Assembly (NCBI RefSeq): GCF_017168335.1
Contig: NZ_JABFAU010000077.1
Coordinates: forward strand, 1-58,822
Length of the DNA stretch: 58,822 bases
Direction: 5' to 3'
From: Rhodococcus sp. KRD162
GTDB lineage: Bacteria; Actinomycetota; Actinomycetes; Mycobacteriales; Mycobacteriaceae
Shown: positions 26,837 through 33,920 of the stretch, piece by piece
Numbering within the stretch: the first letter of the stretch is position 1
How the letters are laid out: every line of letters begins with the position of its first letter
Notes under the pieces: model-generated
What the model was told of the DNA's origin: nothing
The model's database searches: none
The model's input: the letters and a program-made list of their open reading frames with translations, nothing else
Translations under genes and position numbers: made by a program

Positions 26837-27784
26837 TCAGTTCTGGTCGGTACGGTCGGTCAGCGCGGAGAATGCTTCGTCGAGTGAGGCCGAGACGACG
26901 GCGATATCGGTCGCGGAGCTCGTCGTGCTCAGCGCGCGCACTACGGTGTCGGTGTCGGTGCAGACGAAGCGGAACCGGCCACTGGCCAACTCTTGTAACC
27001 GCGAACCAGTCTGTGTAGCAACAGCTTCGGCTTCACTTCTCGGGAGGTTGGCGTCGACGGTCCGATTGGAGACGGTGGCCTTGATCTGGGCTACGGTGCC
27101 GTCTGCGACGAGAGCACCGTCGACGATGACAACGATGCGATCCGCGAAGTTCTGTGCCTCTTCGAGGTAGTGGGTTGCAAACATGACGGTGGTGCCGTTG
27201 GCCGCCTGGGCGCGCATTGCCTGCCAGAAGTGTTTGCGGGCAGTGACATCCATGCCTGCGGTCGGCTCGTCCAGCAGGAGGAGTTCAGGGTTGGACAGCA
27301 GTGCCAAGGCGAACCGCACCTTCTGCTGTTCGCCTCCCGAGCACTTCGATACGCGTCGATTCGTCAGATCGCCGAGTCCGGCGCGGGTGATGGCAGCGGC
27401 GGGGTCGGCTCCGATGTACAGCGAACCCATCATGTCCACGAGTGCGCCGACGGTGACGTCCGGTAGCAGTCCGCCGGACTGGAGTACCGCGGCGCTGCGT
27501 CCTGTCGAAGCTGCGGTCAGCGGATCGGTTCCGAGAACCTCGATGGTGCCGCCGTCCGGCTCGGTGAGCCCGAGGATCATGTCGATCGTGGTGCTCTTGC
27601 CTGCGCCGTTCGGTCCGAGGAACGCTACGACCTGCCCGCGCGGGATCGACAGATTCAGCTCGCGAACGGCGCGGAACTTCGACCCCGTGGAGTCGCTGAA
27701 CGACTTGTGGACACCGGTGGCGTGCACCGCGAGTGCAGTCTCGGTACTCACCGCCTCGGTGCGAGTTGAACTCTGGGTGGTCAT
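26837..27784 (-). CDS. ABC exporter ATPase (DrrA-like)
   Basis: 315 residues. Walker A GPNGAGKST, signature CSGGEQQKV, Walker B LLLLDEPTAGMD and the H-loop FATHYLEE. A C-terminal extension of about 80 residues is typical of ABC-2 drug exporter ATPases. GAAGGG lies 8 bases before the ATG at 27784, so this start is preferred over an ATG six bases upstream. It is the first gene of the long minus-strand block; two inverted repeats lie upstream. Confidence 0.9.
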   Translation of the reverse strand: MTTQSSTRTEAVSTETALAVHATGVHKSFSDSTGSKFRAVRELNLSIPRGQVVAFLGPNGAGKSTTIDMILGLTEPDGGTIEVLGTDPLTAASTGRSAAVLQSGGLLPDVTVGALVDMMGSLYIGADPAAAITRAGLGDLTNRRVSKCSGGEQQKVRFALALLSNPELLLLDEPTAGMDVTARKHFWQAMRAQAANGTTVMFATHYLEEAQNFADRIVVIVDGALVADGTVAQIKATVSNRTVDANLPRSEAEAVATQTGSRLQELASGRFRFVCTDTDTVVRALSTTSSATDIAVVSASLDEAFSALTDRTDQN

Positions 27785-27886
27785 CTGCATTTCCCTTCGC
27801 TGTTTCGTCAGTGGTTCTTCGGCCGTGTTCCTTGGCGACACATCAGACTCTTCACCCAGGAGAAACCCCAGGTCAACGCGAAATGA

Positions 27887-27928
27887 GACGTCGTTTCCGA
27901 CGTCATGACGAACTGCTGACAACTGTCA
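27887..27928. promoter_or_regulatory. Two inverted repeats upstream of the cluster's first gene
   Basis: GACGTCG and CGACGTC form a perfect 7-bp arm repeat with a 4-base spacer at 27887-27904. A second palindrome, TGACA-AC-TGTCA, lies at 27917-27928. They sit between the divergent ABC ATPase and GNAT starts, about 100-145 bases upstream of the ATPase ATG. They are good candidates for operators of a pathway regulator (perhaps TetR-like) that controls the biosynthetic operon. No promoter hexamers were convincing here. Confidence 0.4.
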
Positions 27929-27988
27929 TGTGCAACTACGGACCAGATGTCACGTAAGTGGGTCGATGCTGGGATCTATCGTGGCGGG

Positions 27989-28528
27989 ATGGAGTTCGGA
28001 TTCGAGGCGGGTTCGTACGCGGTCCGTGAGGTCGACGGTGGTGACAGCCCCGAGGACTTCCTGCCGGTGTTCAACAGCAACCCCGGGTTTCTCGACGCGA
28101 GTACGTTGCACACCGGAGTCACCGCCTTCACCGAGGAAGAGGTGGAGAAGTTCCTCTGGCACAACACGGCGATGGAGAATTCACACTGCTTGGTGATTCG
28201 CTCGGCCGAACGAGTGGTGGGTGTGATGGCGTTGTTGGTTCCGCATCCGCGCGAGGGGCAACCGTGGGTGGGGAGTCTGATCGTCGACGCCGAGGAAGGC
28301 CATGAGCGGGTGGCGAATCCGGTGCTGGCGGAACTCGAGCGCAGTCTTGCGGCACAGGGGTGGACTGATGTGTTCGTGGGTCCGATGGTGAGCATGGTCG
28401 AGAGCATCGGATGGTGGCGTTCCCGCGGTTACGAGTCCATTGAACGGCGTCTGGACAACGACAAGCGAGAGGTCGATGTTCACCGAAAAATGCTGCGTGG
28501 GTTCAGTTTCCCGGATCGAGCGCGGTGA
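27989..28528 (+). CDS. GNAT-family N-acetyltransferase
   Basis: 179 residues from the ATG at 27989 (an ATG at 27947 in the same frame is possible; neither has a strong ribosome site). The GNAT acyl-CoA site is weakly visible around the VGSLIVDAEEGHERVANPVLAELE segment. Substrate unknown. It is divergent from the biosynthetic cluster and converges with, and overlaps by 26 bases, the small gene at 28503-28889. Whether it belongs to the cluster is not clear. Confidence 0.72.
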   Translation: MEFGFEAGSYAVREVDGGDSPEDFLPVFNSNPGFLDASTLHTGVTAFTEEEVEKFLWHNTAMENSHCLVIRSAERVVGVMALLVPHPREGQPWVGSLIVDAEEGHERVANPVLAELERSLAAQGWTDVFVGPMVSMVESIGWWRSRGYESIERRLDNDKREVDVHRKMLRGFSFPDRAR

Positions 28529-28889
28529 TATTCGCGGATGTCCGGGTATCGGTGTCGGCGGTCTCGTCGAAATAGCGACGGAAGAGCATCCGCATCGATT
28601 CGATGACCTCGATGTGCTGCTGAAGAATGACGTCCAGAGAGCGATCGGTGCCGGTGACGAGACGCCCGAACCGGGCCTGCAGGTCCTGTGCGGACTTCAT
28701 GTCGCCCCAACTCTTCGTCTCGGTCAGTGCGCGTGCGTCAGCCTGCATTTTCGATAGGTGTGCCAGGTAGGTGACGCAGGCTGCGTCGCACCGCGCGGCG
28801 ACGTCGGCGGGAATGGTGATGGTGCCGGCGTCGGCTCGAGCGTTGAGGTCTTGCCAATGTGTGATGAGGTTCGGCTGGGCGTCGGTCAC
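28503..28889 (-). CDS. Conserved hypothetical protein beside DUF3558 lipoprotein
   Basis: 128 residues, no signal peptide or membrane helix seen. Mostly helical with a long amphipathic stretch (about residues 35-105, with YLAHLSKMQADARALTETKSW), reminiscent of WXG100/ESX-like helical-hairpin proteins though no WXG is seen. It lies 27 bases after the DUF3558 lipoprotein gene on the same strand, a pairing seen in this group of bacteria. I do not assign a function. Confidence 0.65.
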   Translation of the reverse strand: MTDAQPNLITHWQDLNARADAGTITIPADVAARCDAACVTYLAHLSKMQADARALTETKSWGDMKSAQDLQARFGRLVTGTDRSLDVILQQHIEVIESMRMLFRRYFDETADTDTRTSANITALDPGN

Positions 28890-28916
28890 GGTTCGGTATC
28901 TCTCGATCGGTGGGAA

Positions 28917-29471
28917 CTAGCTGGGAAGTTCGGAATCAAGGGCGGCGACTACCGTGCTGAGTTCTGTACAAGGGTCATACGAAGGTTGTTGGACGAGTGC
29001 GCTCGTAATCAGGGTTGCCCTGATCAATTCGGGCCCGGCGGTGAACGCGACGCCGCAGTCGCGAGACGCGTCCGCAGACAGTTGCTGATAGCGAAGTGCA
29101 TCGCGGGTCCCCACCCGTACAGGCTGGAGTCGATCGAAATAGCTGGGATCGTCGACGAAGTCGAGAGACTCGAATCCGACGAAAATTCGAAGGAAATATT
29201 CGTCGTCGGGCGGGCTGCTCTCCCAGCCGCAGATCTTGAATCCGTTCTGGTCGCGTCCGAAGATTCCCGACTCCTTGGTGCTGGCGTTCAATCCCGCTCG
29301 CTCGATGGCCTCGTCGGGGATGGTGCAGGGATCCCAGGGCGTTGTCGGGGCTGCGGCAGAAGTGGGAGTCGAGGTGTCATCGGCCAGTGCATCGCCGTCG
29401 ACGGCCGTCGAGCATCCCAGCACCAGGAGTAGTCCACATCCGATTGGCACCCATCGGCCTGTACGACGCAT
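28917..29471 (-). CDS. DUF3558-type lipoprotein
   Basis: 184 residues. A short signal peptide with MRRTGRW and lipobox LVLGC gives a lipid-anchored cell-envelope protein. The mature part has the DUF3558 pattern: DPCTIPDEAIERAGL near the start, paired Cys residues (KICGW, RDCGV, YDPCTEL) and a compact alpha/beta body. An upstream GTG at 29498 adds nine residues; the ATG at 29471 gives the more normal signal peptide. Function of the family is unknown. It is divergent from mmpL. Confidence 0.82.
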   Translation of the reverse strand: MRRTGRWVPIGCGLLLVLGCSTAVDGDALADDTSTPTSAAAPTTPWDPCTIPDEAIERAGLNASTKESGIFGRDQNGFKICGWESSPPDDEYFLRIFVGFESLDFVDDPSYFDRLQPVRVGTRDALRYQQLSADASRDCGVAFTAGPELIRATLITSALVQQPSYDPCTELSTVVAALDSELPS

Positions 29472-29590
29472 CTGCTCGGTCCCATCTTCAGAGTTCACTG
29501 AAGGGTTGGACGCAGCGGCATGGTTGATGGTTCCACTGGACGGGCTCGAACTCGGGTGCTCACCGAGCGGTGCACGAATCCGGCATCGTT

Positions 29591-29608
29591 GATACCCCCG
29601 GGGGTACC
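29591..29608. promoter_or_regulatory. CstR/CsoR-type operator upstream of mmpL (site 1)
   Basis: GATACCC, four bases, GGGTACC: one mismatch from a perfect 18-bp inverted repeat of the form (7-4-7). C/G tracts flanked by ATAC/GTAT are typical operators of the CsoR/CstR family. The site is 43 bases before the mmpL GTG start, where bound repressor would block transcription. Three more copies of the same pattern lie within 4 kb. Confidence 0.75.
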
Positions 29609-29650
29609 GTGCTACGGTTCGGCCACCTACCCGATCTGTAAGGACACGAT

Positions 29651-31831
29651 GTGAGTTACACCGATATTCGAACCGACGAGAGTTCGGCCGACAGTTCGCC
29701 GCCGGACATCACCGGCGGGCCGTTGGCGCGGTTCGGCGCGCGCATGGCCGGCAATTTCAAGTGGGTGGTGACCGCGTGGCTGGTGGTGATCATCGGACTG
29801 GGTGCGTTCGCGCCGTCGGTGTTCGGGTCTCTCGCCGGTGCTGGTTGGCAGGCCAACGGATCGGAGTCGGTCCAGGTCCGCGAGCTGGCTCAGGAGCATT
29901 TCGGCGGGAACTCCTCGGCGGCGATCCAGGTGGTCGTGCATTCGGACACCGAGCAGGTGTCGGATCCAGCCGTCCAGGCCGTCATTTCCGAGGTCACCGA
30001 CATTCTGGCCGGCGACCCGCGGATCTCCGAGGTGATCGCCCCGCAGCCGGGAATGTCGATCAGTCCCGACGGGCGCACGGGAATCATCATCGGTGGGGCG
30101 AACGGGACCACCGACGAGATGGTCAAGGCGGTCGACGATCTCAAGGGCGAGCTGACCGACGCCTCCACGGACTCGATCGAGGTCTACCCGACCGGAGCGT
30201 CGGCGCTGTGGAGTGATTTCAACAAGGCCAACCACGACGCGATGATCAAGGCCGAAATCATCTCCTGGCCGGTCACATTGGCGATCATGGTGCTCGCTTT
30301 CGGTTCCCTCGTCGCCGCCGGACTACCGCTGCTGCTGACCCTGGCGGGCCTGGTCGCATCCGCGGGCGCTCTGGTGCTGCTGAACGAGGTCACACCGATC
30401 TCGGTGTGGGCGATGAACTTTGCGCTGATGTTCGCCCTGGCTCTGGGTATCGACTACGCACTGTTCCTCGTCGTGCGATTTCGCGAGGCCCTCCGTAAGA
30501 CCATCGACGCCGGCCAGATGGATGCTCGGCGTGCGGTGGCCGAAACGATGGACACCGCAGGCAAAGCCGTTGCCCTGTCCGGTCTGACTGTGCTGATCAG
30601 CCTCTCTGCCGTGCTGCTGGTACCGGCCCCGGCGGTGCGCACGATGGCCGTGGGCATCATGCTCGCGGTGATCTTCGTTCTTGCTGCCACCCTCACGTTG
30701 CTGCCCGCGGTGCTGGGCAAGCTCGGCCCCAAGGTCAATGCTGCTTCCCTGCCTTTCGCGAAGCGGCAGGAGCATCGCTCGCCGAAGTTCGCCTCCTGGG
30801 GACAGGTGCTGCACAAGTATCCGTGGCCGTTCGCCATCGGCGCACTGCTGATTCTGGTGGCGCTGACGCTCCCGGTGTTCGGCCTCAAGGTCGCCATGCC
30901 GTCGATTTCGGTGGTGCCCGAGGACGCCCCGGTGCGGCAGGGCTACGAACTGGTGCAGGCGCAGATGGGTGAGGGTGCCCCGGGCATGCTGCAGATCATC
31001 GCTCCGGCTTCCGAAGCAGAGCAGACCGCGCAGATCGCCGCGAGCGTGGACGGCGTGTCGATGGTGACCCCGCCGATGCCCGCGATGGACGGATCCGATT
31101 ACGTCATGCTGCAGGCCATTCCGGACGTCGACCCGTCCGACCCGGCACTCGCGACCACTCTCGACACACTGCGTGCCGAGCTGCCCGAGGGCGCGATCGT
31201 CGGCGGTGCACCCGCCGAGAACCTGGACCTGCAGACGGCGTTGAACGACTATCTGCCCATCGTGGTGTCGGTCATTCTGGTGCTCGGATTCCTGTTGCTG
31301 CTGATCGCGCTGCAGGCACCGCTGATCGCCCTGCTCGGCACTGTGGTGAGTTTGCTGTCGACCGGAGCGGCGTTCGGTGTCGCGAAGCTGATCTTCCAGG
31401 ACGGGCATGGCGCGTCGCTGCTCGGTTTCACCCCGCAGGGCTTCCTGAACGGCTGGGGCCCGGTGTTCTTCTTCGCGATGATCTTCGCGATTGCGATGGA
31501 CTACACGGTGTTTCTGCTGTCGAGCGTCAAGGAGCACTACGAGAACACCGATGATCCGCACGGGTCGCAGGTCGACGGGATGGCGCACTCGGGACGGGTG
31601 ATCTTCGCGGCGGCAGCGGTGATGGTCGCGGTGTTCTTCTCGTTCGCGCTCGCCCAGCCGCTGCCTCCCAAGGAGATGGGAATCATTCTGGGTGTGGCCG
31701 TACTGTTGGACGCGATTTTGATCAGATTGGTCCTGCTGCCGGTACTCCTGCGCCTGACCGGTCACGCCGCGTGGTGGTCCCCCGCGTGGCTGCGTGCGGT
31801 GTTGCCGAAGATCGGCTTCTCGCACGGCTGA
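29651..31831 (+). CDS. MmpL/RND-superfamily membrane transporter
   Basis: 726 residues with two repeats of the MMPL/RND build: one membrane helix near residues 38-58, a large extracytoplasmic loop, then helix bundles (about 195-350 and 525-700). Signature stretches include GIDYALFLVVRFRE and AMDYTVFLLSSVKE, each with the Asp-Tyr pair of the proton relay. MmpL proteins export lipids, siderophores or toxic compounds. The GTG start has AAGGA upstream. The operator 43 bases away puts it under the adjacent CstR-like sensor, so a role in sulfide/persulfide or related stress is inferred. Confidence 0.92.
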   Translation: MSYTDIRTDESSADSSPPDITGGPLARFGARMAGNFKWVVTAWLVVIIGLGAFAPSVFGSLAGAGWQANGSESVQVRELAQEHFGGNSSAAIQVVVHSDTEQVSDPAVQAVISEVTDILAGDPRISEVIAPQPGMSISPDGRTGIIIGGANGTTDEMVKAVDDLKGELTDASTDSIEVYPTGASALWSDFNKANHDAMIKAEIISWPVTLAIMVLAFGSLVAAGLPLLLTLAGLVASAGALVLLNEVTPISVWAMNFALMFALALGIDYALFLVVRFREALRKTIDAGQMDARRAVAETMDTAGKAVALSGLTVLISLSAVLLVPAPAVRTMAVGIMLAVIFVLAATLTLLPAVLGKLGPKVNAASLPFAKRQEHRSPKFASWGQVLHKYPWPFAIGALLILVALTLPVFGLKVAMPSISVVPEDAPVRQGYELVQAQMGEGAPGMLQIIAPASEAEQTAQIAASVDGVSMVTPPMPAMDGSDYVMLQAIPDVDPSDPALATTLDTLRAELPEGAIVGGAPAENLDLQTALNDYLPIVVSVILVLGFLLLLIALQAPLIALLGTVVSLLSTGAAFGVAKLIFQDGHGASLLGFTPQGFLNGWGPVFFFAMIFAIAMDYTVFLLSSVKEHYENTDDPHGSQVDGMAHSGRVIFAAAAVMVAVFFSFALAQPLPPKEMGIILGVAVLLDAILIRLVLLPVLLRLTGHAAWWSPAWLRAVLPKIGFSHG

Positions 31832-31895
31832 AACTCGGACAGCTGAGACTCGGACGGTGGTGGGCGAGCGCGGTGTGCTCGAGCCTTCACCGTCC

Positions 31896-31913
31896 GTTAC
31901 CCCAGGGGGTAAC
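31896..31913. promoter_or_regulatory. CstR/CsoR-type operator upstream of the regulator gene (site 2)
   Basis: GTTACCC-CAGG-GGGTAAC, a perfect (7-4-7) inverted repeat with its C/G tracts extending into the spacer. It is 32 bases before the chosen start of the CstR-like gene, so the regulator most likely represses itself. Confidence 0.8.
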
Positions 31914-31944
31914 CTGGGGTTACTCGAACGAAGGATTGATGGAC

Positions 31945-32208
31945 ATGACCGGTGATACCGAAAGCATCGCATTGGTATTGAACCGCCTACGGCGTGCGCA
32001 GGGCCAGCTGTCAGGCGTGATCGCCATGATCGAAAGTGGCCGTGACTGCAAGGACGTCGTCACCCAGCTGGCTGCGGTGTCGAAGGCGCTCGACCGGGCC
32101 GGGTTCAAGATCGTCGCCACAGGGCTCCGCGAGTGCATCACGGGAGCGGAAACAGGCGAGAAGATGAGTGAAGCGGAGCTCGAGAAGCTGTTTCTCGCCC
32201 TCGCCTGA
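31945..32208 (+). CDS. CstR-like (CsoR/DUF156 family) transcriptional repressor
   Basis: 87-residue all-helical regulator of the DUF156 family. LNRLRRAQGQLSGVIAMIE is the signature first helix. Two Cys residues, Cys35 and Cys64, have the 29-residue spacing used by the family. The copper-binding His that stands four residues before the second Cys in CsoR is Gly60 here, so this is not a copper CsoR and fits the persulfide sensor CstR. AAGGA is 9 bases before the ATG at 31945; an ATG six bases upstream is possible. Four matching operators nearby form its likely regulon. Confidence 0.88.
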   Translation: MTGDTESIALVLNRLRRAQGQLSGVIAMIESGRDCKDVVTQLAAVSKALDRAGFKIVATGLRECITGAETGEKMSEAELEKLFLALA

Positions 32209-32237
32209 GGTCGGCGCAGCAGTCGGCCGGAATCAGG

Positions 32238-32741
32238 TCAGCGGGGTCCGTGCGGGTGGGTGAACACCGCACGGGCCCATAGCGCTGTGGACAGCACGGC
32301 TGCCGCGGCACCCAGATACAGCCCTATCGACGGCCCCGTGTACGCCGCATCCGGAGCCAGTGATTGCCGCGACCAGATCGCGAGCACACCGAACACCATG
32401 GTGACGCCGTTGCCCGCTAGTGCCAAGCCGGCCCAGCGGAACCTTCGAACGGCGCGGGCAGTTGCCGCCACCGTCACGGTGAACGTCATGCTGAAGGCCA
32501 CGAACAGGGTCGGGAGTGCTCCTGCGGATTCGTTCTCGGCACGTGAGGTCCTGAACAGCACGTCGTATCCGTGTGCAGAACCGGTGAGGGGCAAGAGGAA
32601 CCCCAGAGATGCGATGGCAATCGCAGCGATGAGCACTGGTGTACTTCTGCCGAACTCGATCTCGGGCACCACGCGGCGTTCGATGGCGTCGAACACCGCG
32701 CGGTAGCGACCCAGTTCGTCGTCGTCGCTGTTCTTACGCAC
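32238..32741 (-). CDS. Conserved four-helix membrane protein
   Basis: 167 residues with about four membrane helices (STPVLIAAIAIASLGFLLPL, TLFVAFSMTFTVTVAATA, WAGLALAGNGVTMVFGVLA, SIGLYLGAAAAVLSTALW). A soluble N-terminal segment has DDELGRYRAVFDAIERRVVPE. It resembles small conserved transmembrane proteins of mycobacteria; function unknown. The GTG start at 32741 is preferred because the longer frame runs into the small Cys-rich gene. It lies downstream of that gene on the same strand and may share its operator-controlled promoter. Confidence 0.68.
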   Translation of the reverse strand: MRKNSDDDELGRYRAVFDAIERRVVPEIEFGRSTPVLIAAIAIASLGFLLPLTGSAHGYDVLFRTSRAENESAGALPTLFVAFSMTFTVTVAATARAVRRFRWAGLALAGNGVTMVFGVLAIWSRQSLAPDAAYTGPSIGLYLGAAAAVLSTALWARAVFTHPHGPR

Positions 32742-32797
32742 TTCGGTACCGTAGCGCGCCGCGATCGGCGTCGGGGATGCCCGTGGCCCCCCGGCTG

Positions 32798-32965
32798 CTA
32801 CTTGCTCGAGAACATCCGTGAGAAGAACCCTGGTGACTTCGGTTCGCCGGCGTGCCCCGCGCATCTATCGGAGGCGGGCACGCCCCGCATCACCTGCTGC
32901 ACGTGTTGACCGCAACCGGCCCACGTCGTCTTTCCACACTTCTTGCACTCGACCGCTCTGCACAT
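32798..32965 (-). CDS. Small Cys-rich (zinc-ribbon-like) protein, 55 residues
   Basis: Small protein opening with MCRAVECKKCGKTTWAGCG, then QHVQQVMRGVP and RCAGHAG. The CxxC and later Cys/His residues suggest a metal- or thiol-active site. Its ribosome site GAAGGAGAAGG just before the ATG is strong. The CstR-type operator lies 35 bases upstream. Small proteins that open like this occur in actinobacteria, but I know no proven function. Regulation by a persulfide sensor makes a sulfur-related role plausible (inference). Confidence 0.78.
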   Translation of the reverse strand: MCRAVECKKCGKTTWAGCGQHVQQVMRGVPASDRCAGHAGEPKSPGFFSRMFSSK

Positions 32966-32999
32966 GCCTTCTCCTTCGTCCTGACAACCTGACCCTCAC

Positions 33000-33017
33000 T
33001 ATACCCTAAGGGGTATC
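33000..33017. promoter_or_regulatory. CstR/CsoR-type operator upstream of the small Cys-rich gene (site 3)
   Basis: TATACCC-TAAG-GGGTATC, a (7-4-7) inverted repeat with one outer mismatch. It is 35 bases upstream of the 55-residue protein on the minus strand and would control that gene and possibly the membrane protein after it. Confidence 0.75.
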
Positions 33018-33065
33018 TGTGGAATCCGGTCGAATCGGGGCGAGGCCGTGCTGCGGGCTTTGTAG

Positions 33066-33473
33066 CTAGCTGGGGGAGTTCTCACCGTCGAGCGCCGCGA
33101 TCGCCGCCTGCAGCAGCGCAGTGGCTTCATCGGCAACGTCGGCGAGACCCGGTGCCGCGGACAGTCCGACCATCAGCTGCGGGTTCATTGCTTCGACGAT
33201 CGTGTCACTTCCGTCGGAGCGGACGACGACATTGCAGGGAAGGAGTAGGCCCACCTGGCGATCGGTGTCGATCGCGGCCTTGGCCAGCCGCGGATTGCAG
33301 GCACCGAGGATGACGTAGCGTTCGATGTCGGCATCGATCTTCGCCTTCAGAGTGGACTGCATGTCGATCTCGGTGAGTATGCCGAATCCCTGTTCGGACA
33401 GTGCCTTTCGAGTCGATTCGACGGTGTCCTCGAAAGTGGAGTTCACCCGTGTGCTGATTGCCAGTTCGGTCAT
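33066..33473 (-). CDS. DUF302 family protein
   Basis: 135 residues matching DUF302: STFEDTVESTRKALSEQGFGILTEIDMQSTLKAKI at the N-terminal half and ILGACNPRLAKAAIDTDRQVGLLLPCNVVVR in the middle. DUF302 proteins are small alpha/beta proteins often linked to sulfur or persulfide stress genes, and two Cys (about residues 80 and 101) are kept here. GGAG lies 9 bases before the ATG. An operator of the CstR type lies 110 bases upstream, so it is a member of the local regulon. Confidence 0.9.
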   Translation of the reverse strand: MTELAISTRVNSTFEDTVESTRKALSEQGFGILTEIDMQSTLKAKIDADIERYVILGACNPRLAKAAIDTDRQVGLLLPCNVVVRSDGSDTIVEAMNPQLMVGLSAAPGLADVADEATALLQAAIAALDGENSPS

Positions 33474-33582
33474 GATGTTGTGCTCCTGCAGTTGTCGACA
33501 GTAGGCCCGGCCACGAACGCGATCGACTCGCCGGTGGTGGCCCCGTGCGTGAGGACCAGCATGTGAGGCCCTCAGGGAAGAG

Positions 33583-33600
33583 GATACCCGCATGGGTATC
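33583..33600. promoter_or_regulatory. CstR/CsoR-type operator upstream of DUF302 (site 4)
   Basis: GATACCC-GCAT-GGGTATC, a perfect 7-bp arm inverted repeat. It is 110 bases upstream of the DUF302 ATG on the minus strand; an untranslated leader of that length would be needed. It also lies about 80 bases before the candidate retron RNA on the plus strand, so an effect there cannot be excluded. Confidence 0.75.
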
Positions 33601-33679
33601 AGAGGCCATGGGGTGATGAGCATCGACAGAACGCAGCGGCCCGAATCGACACGGGACCGCTCTACGCCTGCGAACGCGC

Positions 33680-33920
33680 TGACAGACCTGCGACACTTTG
33701 GCATGGTGGAACGATGCAGCGGCGCGTGGGCGAGAGTTGGTCCGTAGGGCCGGTCTCAGGGGCAACCCCTGGGTGCATCACGAGAATCGATCACTGCGTC
33801 CGAAGCAGCTCTGCACGCTTCGCGTGCTCGACTGCTCCGAGGACGAAAGATTTCGGTCGCCCCGCGCCGCTGCATGTCACGCCGCACGTCATGGCGTTCC
33901 ACCCCGCGCAGGTCCTGACA
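33680..33920 (+). ncRNA. Candidate retron msr-msd RNA
   Basis: A 240-base non-coding stretch directly before the reverse transcriptase. Its ends are complementary: TGACAGACCTGCG at 33680-33692 pairs with CGCAGGTCCTGACA at 33907-33920, with an 8-bp perfect core, one bulge and one mismatch, as expected for retron a1/a2 ends. Inside are a tight hairpin (CAGGGG-CAA-CCCCTG, 33757-33771) and a longer stem-loop (33804-33836: 5 bp, a 4/4 internal loop, 6 bp, 3-base loop). The reading frame that crosses it has no family homology. Which stem is msr and which is msd, and the branching G, cannot be settled by eye. Confidence 0.5.

Noticed and set aside
2702..28000. LanD-type flavin decarboxylase (needed for avionin)
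   Set aside because: No gene in the block has the flavoprotein decarboxylase pattern, so an avionin assignment was not made.
30323..31972. 549-codon minus-strand open frame opposite mmpL
   Set aside because: Composition (His, Arg, Gln) is typical of antisense to high-GC membrane genes; MmpL is clear on the other strand.
31945..32208. Copper-sensing CsoR
   Set aside because: The copper ligand His before the second Cys is Gly60; the Cys pair alone fits a persulfide sensor.
33757..33771. Hairpin CAGGGG-CAA-CCCCTG as a terminator
   Set aside because: No T-run, and it is inside the candidate retron RNA; treated as a structural element.
33698..33919. Upstream extension of the reverse transcriptase
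   Set aside because: The frame is Arg/His-rich without RT homology and crosses structured, probably non-coding sequence bounded by complementary ends.
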